The notes: generated by a model from the letters alone, not told the origin. A DNA stretch of 64,000 nt from Fasciolopsis buskii (GCA_008360955.1 LUCM01008380.1:172079-236078), one strand, 5' to 3'. Shown: positions 26,901-40,541, counted from the first letter of the stretch. Numbers and translations: made by a program.

Positions 26901-29850
26901 AGTAAACTTATCTGCGAAACACTGAAAAGGAATGGGGTCTCGGTAACTCATTGGATCGGGAATGAAAATTTCTTTGAAAATTTCCCTTTACTCATAATAA
27001 GAAAGGATAAATCAGTCCAATTAGTCCAACCTACGTCCGTGTACAGGTTTGGAGAAAAGGACTTTATTTCTGACGTTAGATTCGATATCCGGAATGAAAC
27101 CAAAAAATAATGTGCAATCACGTGAATAATATGGTAAACAATAGGTTTACTTTGAAGAGTGGGAGGTATCTTGATGCTTCTGACAGTCTCATCTATGTAT
27201 CGCGTCAACCACAGAGCTCACTGTGTAGTCTCTTTAGTTGTTTATTCTAACAGCACGTTGTCAAAATTTAGAATTTCTTGTCCTATTCGGAACACGAAGT
27301 GCGTCCATCCAAAGTCCTCGATCTTGCAGATAAGACAAAGTGGTAAGCAGCAAATAATGTCTGCAACTAACGAGATCCAAGAACATAGCTTGCTAATTCA
27401 AGAAGAGCATCGCTTTGAAAGAATTCGGCTGATTGGAACGAGTAAGCAACTGACCTCAACAGATGTGAACTGAATGTGTTGTTGAACTAGTCACGCAAGA
27501 CGTCAAAACCAGCACAGAATGTCATTTTCACGAAGAAGTAGAAGAAAATCACCGCCGATGGCGACGCCTAGTGGAGTGGTTTATATAAAAGAACGAGCTT
27601 TGTTTCGCAAAATACAACCGGGCTTACGTTATCACGTGAGTGCAATGACGTTCCGCACGCAAAGGTGGAGTAAATAGCTTAAAGGCGAGTTAATCTAGAA
27701 TTACAAATCACTTTTCGAAAGAATTCACGGTAATAGAAACACACGCAGGGGTTTGATAATCATCAGGATATTTCTCCGGATGGGTCCGATTCTAACGGAA
27801 GTCCAACGATCACAACTAGTGGCTGAGACAAGGTAATTGTTGAAGGGGTTGACCTTTGATGTCATACAATATTTGTAGGACGTGTTGTTTTAACATTCAG
27901 CGAAATTCTGTGACAGGATTACTTTGTGATTGATGCGAGCTCATTATGCGTACTAAACGTGAACTAGTGAGAATGCGGACAAATGTTATGCAAAACTGAA
28001 GGCTGAATTTTTGGACGTCAAGGTTGAATACCGAATGTGAGAGGCATAGCTTATCCAAGGCCTTGTAAATCTCAGTCCGCCCAAATTCTGTTTCTGACGA
28101 AGGCATTTGGTTACACCGGCTAATAAGAGCATCGATTTGTGCGAATGACCAGCTCACTACGATACTTCATTTGTTACTGGAATTCTATTCCCAAGGAATC
28201 GGTCAACCTAATTTGCGTCATCCTCGGTAGCAAGTTTTACGTAATAACCTTCGCTTTTTTCGCAACCGTGGACAAACTAATGCTCTCCGCCAGATATAAA
28301 CCACGAAAACCTGTGTGTTCAACATTTCAGTGTGTGCACTTTTGTTTATTAGTTTGTCGTGCTCTTCCGAAAATAAAGCCTCCGGGAGAATAAATTGGAT
28401 TACAGTCAAAATCTGTTTCTTTTAAGGACCGAAAATGAAAAGTTGCAAGACGTCTCTTCTCCCGACCATGATATAAGTTAACATCTATGAAGTACACGCC
28501 CTTGAGTCGCCCAAACGAAATGCAGCTAGTTGAAACCGGTATAATGTGCATCAACTTAATTTGACATTTATCTATTCGTGGCAAGAGGATGCAAAGAAAT
28601 CAGTAGTAACCTGACACCAAAGTTTTCATGAGACTGTTCGTTGGAAATAACAGATCAGCGAGCGGTTGTTGTCGGGCACAGGAGATTCAATGTGCGGACG
28701 GGATCCAACAGCGCATTCTGAACTAAACTTGTTTAATCAGGACACAACACTCCTCGACCTCAATCCCTATTTCCCGTAGATCTTGCTTAAAGGACAAACA
28801 AAGGGAAACCCGAATAGCTCGTAAACTTTACACCAAGTGGATCTAGCAAGCTGACACAATGTTGGCAAGGTATTTGGCGAAATAAATGTAACTACGTGAA
28901 ACATTAAAAAAAATTACACTTTCAGAAGTTCAACTCCTCATAGCTCAATCTGAGATATGCCGAGAATTATGTTTGATAGGCAGATTTCTGTAATGGTCCG
29001 CTTATATATTCGGCCGATAATTAGTTCCGAATACTCATCAGGCAGAACATTTGTACCCGTTCAAGATGTCTTCGGCAATGGAGAAGGTTCGATTTTCCTT
29101 AACAGTTTGCAATTATTTGCTATCGACCATAATACTTGATACTCGATACTTGTGTGACAGCCTCCTTGAGCTCCAATTGCAAGCATACCATTCACCAGTC
29201 ATATTAGACCAATAGACAAACAAACAAACACCGATATGCAAATACAGTCCTAGAAACAATACTTTGCTTGTTCTTTTCTAATTCGACAACTAATCCGTCT
29301 AATAGCCTTGAAAAACAGCATCTGCGGCTGGTCTGGTTGTGGAATACTGGCACTTAGCTGCATCCGCATTCATCTGATAAGCGAAACACTTGATAACGTA
29401 TTGTCTCGAATGACTATGTGAAGCGATAAAGGTAGAGCCAGAAGAAGGTTACTCATCATTTCCAATGTATTTCCTGCGCCTTGGTTTTATATCGGTGCAG
29501 TTATGCTGGCGTGAAAACAGCAACATGAAAATGAAAATATGCGGAAAGCAAGCACATGACGAGAAGAACAACGAAGTGATTATTTGTGTCCTTCCAATCG
29601 TGCACATTTTCTGATTCTTTCTAATGTCCTACGATAGTTTTCACGGGACTCGAGATGTACAGATAGTCCAGTTACTGATTTTGATTCTGAGCGGCATCTT
29701 ACAATGTGTCTAACCGAAAGCCATCCTCGTCGTTTTGGCCTTAACTACAAACAACTGAAGCCTTGAACTTCTACACAAAATCATGGTCTGACCGCTGCGG
29801 CCTCACCTTTCACAGTAAGCATGAGAATGGCACAAAATTCCGGAGGATAG
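24000..29850. other. non-coding, no gene recognised
   Basis: Several open frames of 60-104 codons occur between 26.3 and 28.6 kb on both strands, but none has domain-like sequence or matched splice signals. I see no annotated element here. Confidence 0.4.
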
Positions 29851-29856
29851 GAAGGC

Positions 29857-30373
29857 ATGGGCCATAAGCGACTAAGCGAAAGAACATGCCGACCAGTTAA
29901 CCCGGTCAAAATACCACTATCCACACCCTATACACAACGATTTACCTCGATAGTGTTTAACTCATATTCCCACTGGATCCGAGCAATGATCACAGATATC
30001 GGTGGTCGAATGCAGACAGCTGCCGGATATCCCCAACGTCGTGTTACTGCAAAGTAGAACACTACAAATTGGCATTCTACACCGATCCCTCAGGAAGTGC
30101 CGGATGTCACTGGCAGCGCTACATGTGCGGCCGGTTAGCGAAAGTTCACCGACTTTCGCAGTTCATATTGTGACCTCATGTCCAACACCTCTGCTAGTTG
30201 TAATCAAGCTTCCAATGTACTTAAATCCACTGAATAACTTTAACCATATTGAGCGAGCGCAGATACAAGTTCCACCCTTCCTGAAGAAAGAACTTGCACT
30301 TTTAATACCTGAATACCAAAATCCCCAAGCGGTCTGGCGGGAGTTGAATGCTTTGAACACTTTCACTCGTTAG
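29857..30373 (+). other. unidentified, possibly decayed retroelement
   Basis: Two overlapping plus-strand frames, of 66 and 123 codons, adjoin each other. The first contains PYTQRFTSIV and YSHWIRAMITDI, which faintly resemble the integrase region of Gypsy-type LTR retrotransposons. The second frame has no family that I recognise. The resemblance is too weak to call a relic with confidence. Confidence 0.2.
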
Positions 30374-30884
30374 GGTCATATCATCACCTTACTCTAAGTC
30401 AAAACATCTGCTCTCTGGGAGGAGTACAAGCCCACCGTCTATCAAACCAGAAAGAATGTTCAATAGGGTATTCTCTGTGACAAACTTAGAAGATATGAAG
30501 GATATGCAGAACAGTCTTACCGCATTCCACTAACGACAACAAATGCTAGGATAGGTGGCCATAAGCTCAACCACACTTGATTCATGAAGACAACCTCAGG
30601 TACCCCGGTCTTCAATAAGACAGTGTCAAAGTGTAGACCTATCGGTGATGTCAAAGGCTACCCCGTGTCTCAGAGCACAGTAGTCGTTGATCTTTGAAAG
30701 AAAAAGTGACCGAACAACTATCGGAGGGTAAAGATTCGACCGATGCAACCACGAAAGATGCGAAACCCAAAATGTTCCTAGAGAGCCTACTCTTTACGAG
30801 CATTGTACAACCTTGGAGGATGGCATATGACATCAGCTTTGATGCTATCTCAATTAGGCTAATGTCAACGTCAGTGCGCAATCA

Positions 30885-31905
30885 TTTCTTAAAGGTATTT
30901 TATGACACGCTTTAAGTATGAATATAGTAGAACCATGCTCCATTGCAACTGGGATCTACAACACGGGGAGGAGAAAACTGGTAATCATAACCCCAAACTT
31001 GGAGTGGCATGGAACCACAGATTGTCTCACTAGGACAGGTGGGGTGACGATCCGTATGACAGCCCATTGCCATCTACCACCACAACAATCGAAGGCCGGA
31101 TTTTCTCGGAACGCCATATCTTCCAGGACAAAATTTGAAGCTCATTTGCTGGTATCGTTCCTTAAATTTTGAATGGAACTGATAAGAGGCCATTGAAGCT
31201 CAGCACTTTATCAGGTCCTAGAACTTCAGTTTCCTTGCAGATTTCCATCTCAGAAAGCGGATCTATCAAAACAGACCACGGATCTTCTTTGGGAATAACT
31301 TGCACAGCGTAAAAGCTTACGGGCCAGCTTAACCGCACTTCAAAGTATTTCGCCCAGACCTCGCACCTAACTGTGGATACGCGAACTTCAGTTGCACGGA
31401 TAGCTTCGTTCACAAAGGCAGCTTCGATCAGGTTTAAAAGCTCGGGAGAATTCCCCGTGTTGGTTACATGTCCCAGCAATAATCTACGACGAAACAACCC
31501 GAACTCACAACCACACACCTTAACTTGAATTCAATTCATGTCTTGTTTCGGATCATGTTCTAGGATTCTCGCTAGCAGATGGCATGAACTAGCGTGCGTC
31601 AATAAAGCGCATAAACTAAGTACAACAGAGAAAGCCACAACTCACTAAGTCAACAGAATCAAAGGAATTCCTGATAAGCGAGCGGACTCATTACCGTTTT
31701 AAGGCGGGGAGAATTCTAGCTATTTAGCAAGCGCATCTCGGAAAACTGATAGACAAGTAGGGTGAGAGTGTTTACGGCAAGCTGACTGACACTTCATCAT
31801 GTTTTTAATGCCTACCGAAGCACCCGAACAGCGTGGTCGGTACCGAGGGCAGGGTAGCAGGTACTACGGAACATCTCGTGAACCGCCGCACAATTCATAG
31901 CCAAT
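30885..31905. repeat. 1-kb near-identical dispersed repeat, copy 1
   Basis: Positions 30,901-31,890 match 49,115-50,104 in direct orientation, base for base as far as I could compare by eye, with a single mismatch near the right end (aaccGccgca versus aaccAccgca). Similarity fades over about 20 bases on each side. I find no terminal inverted repeats. Inside, on the minus strand, is an open frame of about 118 codons (31,162-31,518), and a plus-strand frame of 84 codons lies at 30,918-31,172. Neither resembles a family that I know. It may be a young non-autonomous mobile element, a segmental duplication or the product of gene conversion. Confidence 0.8.
31162..31518 (-). CDS. unidentified ORF inside the 1-kb repeat, copy 1
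   Basis: This is a 118-codon minus-strand frame that opens with a non-ATG codon directly after an AG dinucleotide (…TTAAG|GTGTGTGG) and ends at TAA. The peptide is of mixed composition (for example [19 protein letters not shown] and [17 protein letters not shown]) and looks like folded protein rather than random translation. It could be a captured host exon carried by the repeat, or part of an element-encoded protein. An identical frame is at 49,376-49,732. No function can be assigned. Confidence 0.25.
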   Translation of the reverse strand: MCGCEFGLFRRRLLLGHVTNTGNSPELLNLIEAAFVNEAIRATEVRVSTVRCEVWAKYFEVRLSWPVSFYAVQVIPKEDPWSVLIDPLSEMEICKETEVLGPDKVLSFNGLLSVPFKI

Positions 31906-31909
31906 AGCG

Positions 31910-34745
31910 TTTCGGTGTTCCCCAAAAACGCCTAGATGATACCTCCTAGAATGATTGGTTGAGAATGTCCACTGAATGACAGAGTCGGCGTATTGAAAAC
32001 AAGTCTCTGTGATAAAAGACTCGATGGTGGATGCGATTCCCAATTTTCTAGGTGCACAAACTTATTGGCCTATGCGTGTCAGCATTCGCTCATTTCATTT
32101 GATTAGTTTGAAGCTCAACAATTTGGAAGTTCAGCGTCAATCGGCGAAAGCAAGGGAGATAAGACTTGGATGGTAACTGAAGAATGATGCGAAAAAACAA
32201 GAACAGACTTGTTCAAGCCACACTACCACTGGTACCGACAAATGAAACCCCCGATGAAGGTGAAAAATACCGGATGGGGAACTAGTAATATGAGTCCCTA
32301 GTAAGCAGCTGTCCAAGGGGGAGGATCCTTTGCATATGCTTACAAAGAGTACGAATCATTAGTTGTAAGATCAAATATGTTTGAGATTGTTTCAGTTGTG
32401 GATTATGGTACAACTTCTGGGCCATACTAGGTCGTTGTTTTCAAGGACGCACTGCTAGCCTTTGCGCAGCCAAGCGCAATCTAAAGTGTAGTACATTTGC
32501 TCCAGATTAGTCGTGACCAGTTAATCGGTTTGTGTGCCTATTCTGAGAAAATCCAATGGCCACAAAAATAAAATATCAGTATGTTCCACATGAGACTTGA
32601 GTCTTGTTGCGTGACGAAATTTTTTTGTAAAAGCTAACCTAATATTCAAAAGAAACAACAGATACCTGTGTTAGAGGTAACTGATTCTTGTTGGCCATGT
32701 TGAACAATTGCATAAATCATATTTACGAAGTCATCGAGGATAAACTAGGTTATCGGAAGGGTAGTTGGCTATCCAGTCCTGGGTCGTTCCGATAAAAATG
32801 ACGAGGGGTTGGTTGCCGTAAAACCGTGAAATCCCTAATGTTTACGAGTAACATTGTCAATATTAAGCAAGCAAAGCGAGAAAATGTTCGGAGTGCATTC
32901 ATTAACAACCATGTTGAGGGCATGTTGTTTCATTCCGGTGGATATCCTACCAGCGCAGAGTCTGAGACAGGAGCTAAAGCTTTTCGTTGACTAACCAGCA
33001 TACCAAAGACAGCCACCTTGAAAATTCGGTGTGTCACTTTGGGTTTACCTGAAATCCTCGATTCGGCAAGTTCGAAGTCGATTGGCAAGCGTCAGAGCGT
33101 ACTAACCAACTTTCAGAGACCGATTCACGCGGGCAAGTTTATTTATGCAGCAATTTAGCGGTGAATATACTGACGAGACCCTTCTTTCGGCCTGGCATCT
33201 TCCTTTTCGGTCGACGTTTGTGTACATACAACATGAAGGACTAATTTCTCGATTTTACTTGGCCAAATGTGAGGTCCAGGCGCTTTCATTCCTTGGCTCA
33301 AGTTGCTCATCCTGCAGCAGTTGAAGTCTTGGCATTAAAATGACGCTAAAAATGTTTTGGATTGCCACAACGTTATTACTATTAACTGCGTTTTGGAATC
33401 CATCTCTCGCATGAGTTGCAGAGTGCAGATAGGAGGAAGCTAATCACGCCGAGAAACGACCGCAAAGTTGAGAGTTCTGTTGGAGTTGATACATCGCGGG
33501 TAGAATACACATTGTGTGATCAGGGCACTGCCGTTAAATGTTAACTAAACAGTTACACCTGGTGGGTTGCTCGAAGAACTGATATTTGCGTAGACGTAGT
33601 CAAAATTCATACATTTTTATGCTAATGAGTATTTTTGCGAGTTATTTATTCCGTTTATCTGAGGATTGGTCAAAACTCATCACATCAGACTTTGTCGAGG
33701 CACCATGATAGCGGATATCATCCTATCCATGATCTAGTGAAAAACCCCGGCACCGTCTCGGCACCGACTGGAATTGATAGGAACCAAAATGAGTTTGTCA
33801 GTAGCTACTGGAATTGGCACCGTCTGGTATATGGACCGACCTACTTGCCAAAGTAAGGCTGGAAAAATATTCTCCACTACGAAGCACCATGAAACTTACT
33901 TTTGATAGCGGAAGCGGGTCCTGCAAACGTTTGTCTAAACCGTTTAAGCATTTCTCACAAATGCGGGGGCTCTCGTGAAACTTTATTCATTGCAACGATT
34001 GCAGCGGCCCACTTGGCGCATGATATGTAAAACCGAAACCTAGCTCTTCCGAGTAGCAGCTGGTGGTTTATCAGTGTGAGGGTAGCGTACGGCACCGGTC
34101 ATGTCGTTTGAAATAATAGATAAGTAACTGTGTTCAGCTACAGTAACTTGTTTGCACCATTATTCGAAGCAAAAGAAAAGAAGCCTACATGACTGATGTG
34201 CGTTGCCGGCATGATTTTCAAAGGCTGACGAGATAACGATTGATGGTACAAGTACAAATACGCCCGTGAGGAATACCGAGGATTCAACAAGTATCGCAAA
34301 CCACAACTGAGGCTGTCCACCGAAAACCGACGACAAACACCAACCCCAGAACGCCTAATAACAAAACGTTAAACAACGCCAAAGTACTCCAGTTGGTCGT
34401 TCAGCCGATAGCTTTATTGAACAAATTATATCACTTACTGATGTAAAATAACAACAAACGAAGTGTTCCTGACTGCTGCGTTTTTGTAAATCCAAGACAA
34501 CTAACAGAACATTCATATGCTTGGATGGCTGCTCTTCGAACATCAACTTTCACGCATAAATCTCAAATCACTCGGTCAACTTTACACCCGGGAAGCACTA
34601 ACGGTTGTTAATGAGAACTGAATTTGAACAAAATTAACTTGATAACTTTGATCAGCTCGGACGGGAGCTGTTGGTTTAGTGTTACCACATGCCTTCCAGT
34701 TGGAATGCTTGCGTTCAGACCCTGGATGCGATGAAGATATACATC
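31910..34745. other. non-coding, nothing recognised
   Basis: No supported gene or repeat was identified in this stretch. Confidence 0.4.
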
Positions 34746-34749
34746 GCTG

Positions 34750-34955
34750 ATGAGCTCTACTATCTCTTATCTTTTTACTTCTTTTGTTAATGAAATAAAA
34801 GTGTACATCATTGTTTACGAACGGAACCGTGGCCAAAAGAGAGATGTCAAATGGGGAAGTTCACCGGCGATCGAAGGATTCGAATCCATGACCTTCAGGT
34901 TCAAATGCCACAGCCCTATCCGCTTGGCCACGGCTTGCAGAAACTCGAGTCTGAT
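34750..34955 (-). repeat. tRNA-derived SINE, copy B (best preserved)
   Basis: On the minus strand this has a clear A box, TGGCCAAGCGG (complement of 34,920-34,930), and a clear B box, GGATTCGAATCC (34,876-34,887). They are spaced as in a tRNA with a long variable region (Leu/Ser-like). A body follows, then an AT-rich 3' part that reads TTAATGAAATAA on the plus strand. These blocks recur at 0.7 kb (minus) and 22.3 kb (plus). It is the best copy from which to define the family. Confidence 0.75.
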
Positions 34956-34959
34956 GCTT

Positions 34960-36475
34960 CCCAAGTATAAAGACGATTTGATAAGCTAAGATTTGTATGC
35001 GAAACGGAAAGTCCAAAGAGCAGTCAGTTAGTTATAGAAAACACTAAGTGCAAATAACTGTAAGCTCTAAACAAAACATTGAAAGTCGTCACAAATTCCT
35101 TATGGTTTCCAGTAACCAATCCCAAATCATCATGGCTCACGATCGATCGCTTCTGATTCAGTTCTCCGTTAGCGATCAATAGATATGCTTTGTTCGTGAT
35201 TCCGGACAAGAACAGGAAACTTAGCACTGGTACTATAAAGTAAATAAATTATGGATCTGCAATTTCTTCGCTAATATGAATTACGTTTTTAAACCTTGTG
35301 GACTTCTCATAATGAAGATGACAAGAAAGTTCAGAGCCTCAATGACAACCACATCAGTTAGACGAAATCACGATATAGCTAAGTAATCAAAGTTAATGCA
35401 ATTACATTGTTGGTACTCAGTCAAAGTTCCATAACAATGGAGGCTACTGATAGCAAAACCAGTCGTACGTAAAACAAATAACCTGGTCAAAAACAAAAGT
35501 CGTTATTTACTACGGAGTGGCATCCCTTTTGTGCATACGCAGCTTCTACCAGTGGTTATCAGCCATGGCCCAGAGAAAACACAAGTAAAATGACAGCATA
35601 ATCTGGACTGTATTTTGACTATGGTAAAATAATACAGTGCATTTTATACAACATTTCTTCGTCCTAGTTTATCGCTTTTAAAAACAAAACGATCGACTAA
35701 GTAAGCACGTTTAGTGAAAGTGAATACACGTAAAATATATGACAACAACACCAACTGTGCAGCTCTTCAATAACCAGTTCCGCCCCGGGGTAACCGAACT
35801 GAATACGTACTGGTTACTTCTGACAGCGGAAATAGTAAATTGTAACCACATGCTCTCGTTGTCAAATGTATTGCTTTAAAATTATACACATGTTTCTTCC
35901 TCAAACGGGCTTGCAAATCCTTCCTAAAAGGTGACACAAATAAATAAACTGTCAAACGAGTTGCGTACACAGGGCTGATAACGCAAAACCAATGCCACGT
36001 TAATTCTTCTTAAAGGGAGTATAAGTCGGCATATTATGCGGTAAAACCTTATCGACTTGGTCAAAGAAAAATTAGCAATCACAGAGTTGCGAAACGCAGT
36101 TGAAAGCACTATATACAGAGTTAGTAAGAATAGGAATGTCTAGCTACCCGCACATCGAATCATTTCACTGTTGTACGATTTGTATTGAGACCGTGAGCAC
36201 AGTCAATCAGACCAGCAAACTCGAAAGAACTGTTGCCACTTCCGACTGCGACGGAAAGAGAAACTTTTCGAATATTTAACGAAGTTACGCATACAAAAAA
36301 TTGAAAGCAATGTTATATTATGAGAACAGTGAAAATAAAAGCTACAGGGAAACAACACAATAAATACCCCACAGTCTTCCAATTCATTTTACAACCCCTG
36401 CACCATAATTACCAAACTTCACAAAAAATCTCTCAAAATTCGACTTGATTCAGTGGCTATAGTTTTCCTTACTAT
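34960..36475. other. non-coding, nothing recognised
   Basis: No supported gene or repeat was identified in this stretch. Confidence 0.4.
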
Positions 36476-36479
36476 TCTT

Positions 36480-39190
36480 TCATCAAGTAACATGAAGCAC
36501 AGTATAAGGAGTAAATCCTTTTGTTAAAACACCGTAACAAGGGGAACAGAGGTGGGTGCACCGTAGTTTAGAAATCCGGGAGGAAATGAAGGCTGAAGGA
36601 AAGAAATACGACATTTGATAAGAATGACTAGCTGTCTGCGTACGGAATAAAAAAGAAAACAATACAGGAACAGGAACTGCTTTGATTAAGCTCCGAAGAA
36701 CAAAAATCCAAATAATATACGCAGAAAAAGGATAGCAAAGCAACCGCCGGACAATGGGCTAGTGACTCCAGACTGGAAGGGTCGTCGACCAGCTGGATGT
36801 TACTTTCCTGAAGCCCTTCGAGAGGAAAATAAGAAGATGAAGCTCCATCCCACAAGTGACTGTAGTATTAGAATGCAAGGCTAGTTGGAGCTTTATAAAA
36901 TGGACGTTGCTGTGGGGTGAGGAAATGCGTGGTTCGGCACGGGAAACCAACTTTCCTTCCAACGCAAGAAGCAAGCAGACATAAGAAAGACCAGCATAAT
37001 GAGCCACCGATGGATAACGCAAGAACAGAAACACGATTCGCGAAACACAAAGCAGAAGAACGAAGAAACAGACGCGAAGATAATAATTGATGGTTTAAAG
37101 AAATTGAAAGAAGAGTGATTGGTGGGTCCCAGGGAGAGAAGTTCAAGATCATAATTTACAGATACACTAGTTACACAACGGCCATAATCGAGGTTGCCCT
37201 TTACACAGTAATGAATGTGATAAGAAGGAGGACAATGCAAAATGACGACCGAAAAAATAATGGACATGGTTTGAAGTAATGAAGAAGAAAGTCGTCAGTG
37301 AATAAAAGGAAAGGGGTGGGCGGAAGTACTGACACTTAGGTAACACTAACACTTAAAATAAATGGAGGTAAAATGGCTCTATACACTTGGACGGAGATGG
37401 TTCGCTTACTGAGGAAACGATGTCCATTATATGAGAGCCAAATAAAATTCGAACACAGGCAGCTTTGCTATAAAGTCGTACCAAGAACGGTTGAAAGGTT
37501 TAAAGATATCCAGAGAGATCAGGTATTTTTCTCTGCGGTCGTCGAATGAAACCCATCCGAAATATGAGGCAACAGCCAGCAGAGCAACGATCAAACGACG
37601 GAATCAATAACCTCACTAGCTCTCGTCCAACGGTCCCTCGCGTTCGAGAAGCGTACGTAATTATTCGGAGGTAACAGCACCAAATACTTCCGAAATAGCA
37701 GGTATGGCAGAAATCGGACGACAGTTGTCTGGGTCTGAATGGTCATTGCATTTAAGAATAGGGAAAGCAACGGTGTGTTTTCGATAAGCTGGAAAGATAG
37801 ACAGTTTGAAAGAATAAAGAAGATAAAATAAACCAGGAGACAACTAAGGGCCACATATTTTTATGATGATGGGTTGAATACCGTCCGGAAGGGGTGGTTT
37901 GAAAACGTTCAGAGAACGTAACACTTGGTGGATTTTTCTAGGTCTTAATGTAGGCAAAAAAGGAGGCAGTGAGAGATGAAATCGGAGGTATAGGATAATG
38001 GATTAAAGTGGAATTGGAAACATACGGGAAACACAGGCATCAGCTTCCCCATGTGATTCAGAGACAAGACCACCGGAGGAATTACAGATAGGAGGAAAAC
38101 TAGAAGAATAGAAATTGCGGTAGACTGCTTTAGCAAGAGACCAGCATGTTCCGTTAGTGATGGCGGATGAGTAGGCCTTCGACTTTGCGCTCTTTGGCGC
38201 TTCTCCTAAGTTACAAAACACTTTTTCAAAGCCTGTACGGAGCGGTGGTGCGAGGTGAGAGTTAGAGTGACGTCAGTGGCAAAATGTCGAGCGCTTCAAG
38301 CACAAAACGCGATCGTATTCATGAGTAAACCACTTGAGGGACTGGAGTTCGCCTCGTTTGGAAAAGTGTGGAATAGAGGGATTCATATATGGAAGAACAT
38401 TATCGGTAGAATCAAAAGTGGAACACTTGAAGTAAAGTAAAAACCATTCAAGGGACAGGAATCCGGGAAGCTGTGGAAACCGTCCCAGTTGGCTGCATTG
38501 AAACATCAAATTGCGTTACTTCAGGATGGTACAGTGTTAGGGGGTGAAGTTGATGGAAGATCAAATAACATAATCGTATGCTGAGTGAAGAAAGGGAAGA
38601 GTGGAAGCACTTGATTACAGAGAAGGGGCGGAAGTGGGGATGGGATCATGAGGAGTATCAGGGCCCTCAGACCGATCGGATATACGTGTGGGAAAGTCAG
38701 TTCATTGAAGTAAGTTAAGCACGGCATACTGTTCCACTTTGCACCACATGAACGAGGGGCCAGAAGAGTGTACCTGCGGCTCACTGTTGTCAGCAGTGAA
38801 ATTTTCTAAGATAACCACGTTATTACTGGGGTCAGAAATAAACAAATGTCCAGTCAAAAATTATGAGTTAACGTTGCTGGGGAAGGACAAACAACATACA
38901 AGTAGTGGATGAAGGGACAGGATCATAGCTTAAATCATAGAAGTTCATATTCGCAATCAGGAATGTCAAGACAGTGTCTGAGAAGCAGTCGAGACGTAAA
39001 ACAGTGCTTTGGGAAAAAATGAGGAGTAAAAGTTACAATTGGCAAAATGAAGGTATGGGGTATCTGAGGAGAGGAGGGTTTGAGTTTCAGTGAGAAAAAT
39101 AAGAGAGGAAGATTCGATAAACTGATGAAGAGAATCCATGCTGAAATTCAGTCCGCAAGTTTCTGTGAGGATAATCAGTTCCTGTTGAAA
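36480..39190 (-). pseudogene. decayed Jockey-like LINE (EN + RT + C-terminal region)
   Basis: Read on the minus strand across many frameshifts, the pieces appear in the order of an APE-type non-LTR retrotransposon ORF2. The endonuclease start shows LTETQTLLSSDTPYL near 39.1 kb. A linker reads KWFTHEYDRVLCLKRSTFCH near 38.3 kb. Before RT comes NFYSSSFPPICNSSGGLVSE near 38.1 kb. RT motif 1 reads NDHSDPDNCRPISAIPA near 37.7 kb. A destroyed YADD region lies near 37.2 kb. The C-terminal region reads VWDGASSSY and LVDDPSSLESLAHC near 36.8 kb. The strong purine bias of the plus strand here reflects the element. Stops and frameshifts throughout mean it is dead. The clade call rests on remembered family motifs, not on a tree. 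Confidence 0.75.
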
Positions 39191-39199
39191 TTTCAGGCG

Positions 39200-40465
39200 T
39201 GAAGTGTGAGAACGTGTGAGAACGAAGCCTCATGCGATTGTATACGGGTATATCAAATAGAGCACCTCCATTGTCTTCAGAACAAATTGGATAATGCCTT
39301 CCAAATAAGTCCAGAAAGGGTGTTTAAATGATGATAGAGCCAGAGTATTGAATCCAAGAGTCTTGCACACCGTGTAAACCGATAGCAAAGACATCAGATG
39401 CACTAGCCAAGGCTGGCAGTTGAAATTTAATTACGAGGAAACGCTAGTTTATATAGTTAATTTGAAGAAATGTATGGAACGAATTATGTCAAAAGTAATC
39501 ACTGGTACCGAATTTTGGGCTGTCTCTTCAATCGCCCACGGTTCAGAATTCCACTGAGTGGTAACAAAGACTGTCATGTAATTGTTTTGCCTTTAGAAAA
39601 CATGGATTCAGAAATTTCGTTGTTACTGAATCAATGAAATTTCCGTAGTTGGGTAAGGTGACCCAGGAAATCAATCAGCCGTCCAATACAAGGTAGAAAA
39701 TGAACCGTTGGGGATTTATGGCAGCCTAGTAATTCAAATGAACCCATTGCAACTGAAGTCTTCGCGGATTATTTAAATGATCTGTGAATTTAAACAATCA
39801 AAACAATATAAGTGGCCGATCAATCACATTTTTGTCTGTATCGAAAAATGGGTTTTTAACACAAAATCTTCCCCTGAAGTTACAACTGATTCATTTGAAT
39901 TTGTTTAGCTATGGATTGTTGCCATCCTGCAGAGAAGCTGTTATCCACGGAAATTGCTATCATTAGTTATCTTAGAAAGTCTACATACTTTTGATAAATA
40001 GCAAAGCACGAACTCCATTCAAATCAGCCAACGACAAGTACGCAAACATTGTCAGTACTATCTTACTAAAACAAAAATATTAGATACCAAAATTTTGAAG
40101 TGTGTGAAGCTAAACTATTTTCGGGAGAACGTATTCCAAAACTACTATGACCATCGCAATAGGGCAACTACCAATCATGAACAGTGAATTTAGAGTACCA
40201 CAGAATCACATCAATATACTTGAATCATAGGCATACATTTTCACGACATTCATTCAAAGCAAATGCCATGTAAGTAAGGCAAGCGTGATAACCAGCCTGG
40301 TGGCAGAAAATTCACCAAAATTAAATACTGCGACTGAAGCGAAATATCGTTTTTTTGAACCACAGACTTAATGCATGTGTCAAACGGAGAGTAAGAATCG
40401 GACGGACTTCCGTGGAGATGCGATAAACCAGCAGACCTCTTACCTCTTAAATTAAATTGATGTGA
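39200..40465. other. non-coding, downstream flank of the EB1-like gene
   Basis: No gene was recognised. The stretch lies between the LINE relic and the probable 3' end of the EB1-like gene. Confidence 0.4.
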
Positions 40466-40470
40466 CTGGA

Positions 40471-40476
40471 TTTATT
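40471..40476 (-). promoter_or_regulatory. probable poly(A) signal of EB1-like gene
   Basis: AATAAA on the minus strand lies 66 bases after the stop codon of exon 7. This would give a short 3' UTR. It is the nearest such hexamer that I found downstream of the stop. Confidence 0.4.
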
Positions 40477-40541
40477 TGCGCAGCTGCTAGACATATTCGT
40501 CTAAAAGCGTAAGTTTAAAAACCTCCCCAACCAACTGGAGT

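Noticed and set aside
29857..30373. Gypsy-type integrase relic
   Set aside because: Only faint similarity to YSHWIRA-like and TQRFTS-like integrase motifs. Listed at low confidence, not called.
34741..34790. Hammerhead ribozyme core (CTGATGAG at 34,748), since PLEs often carry such ribozymes
   Set aside because: No CGAAA partner strand or helix II is present. I found no convincing core near the PLE ends either.
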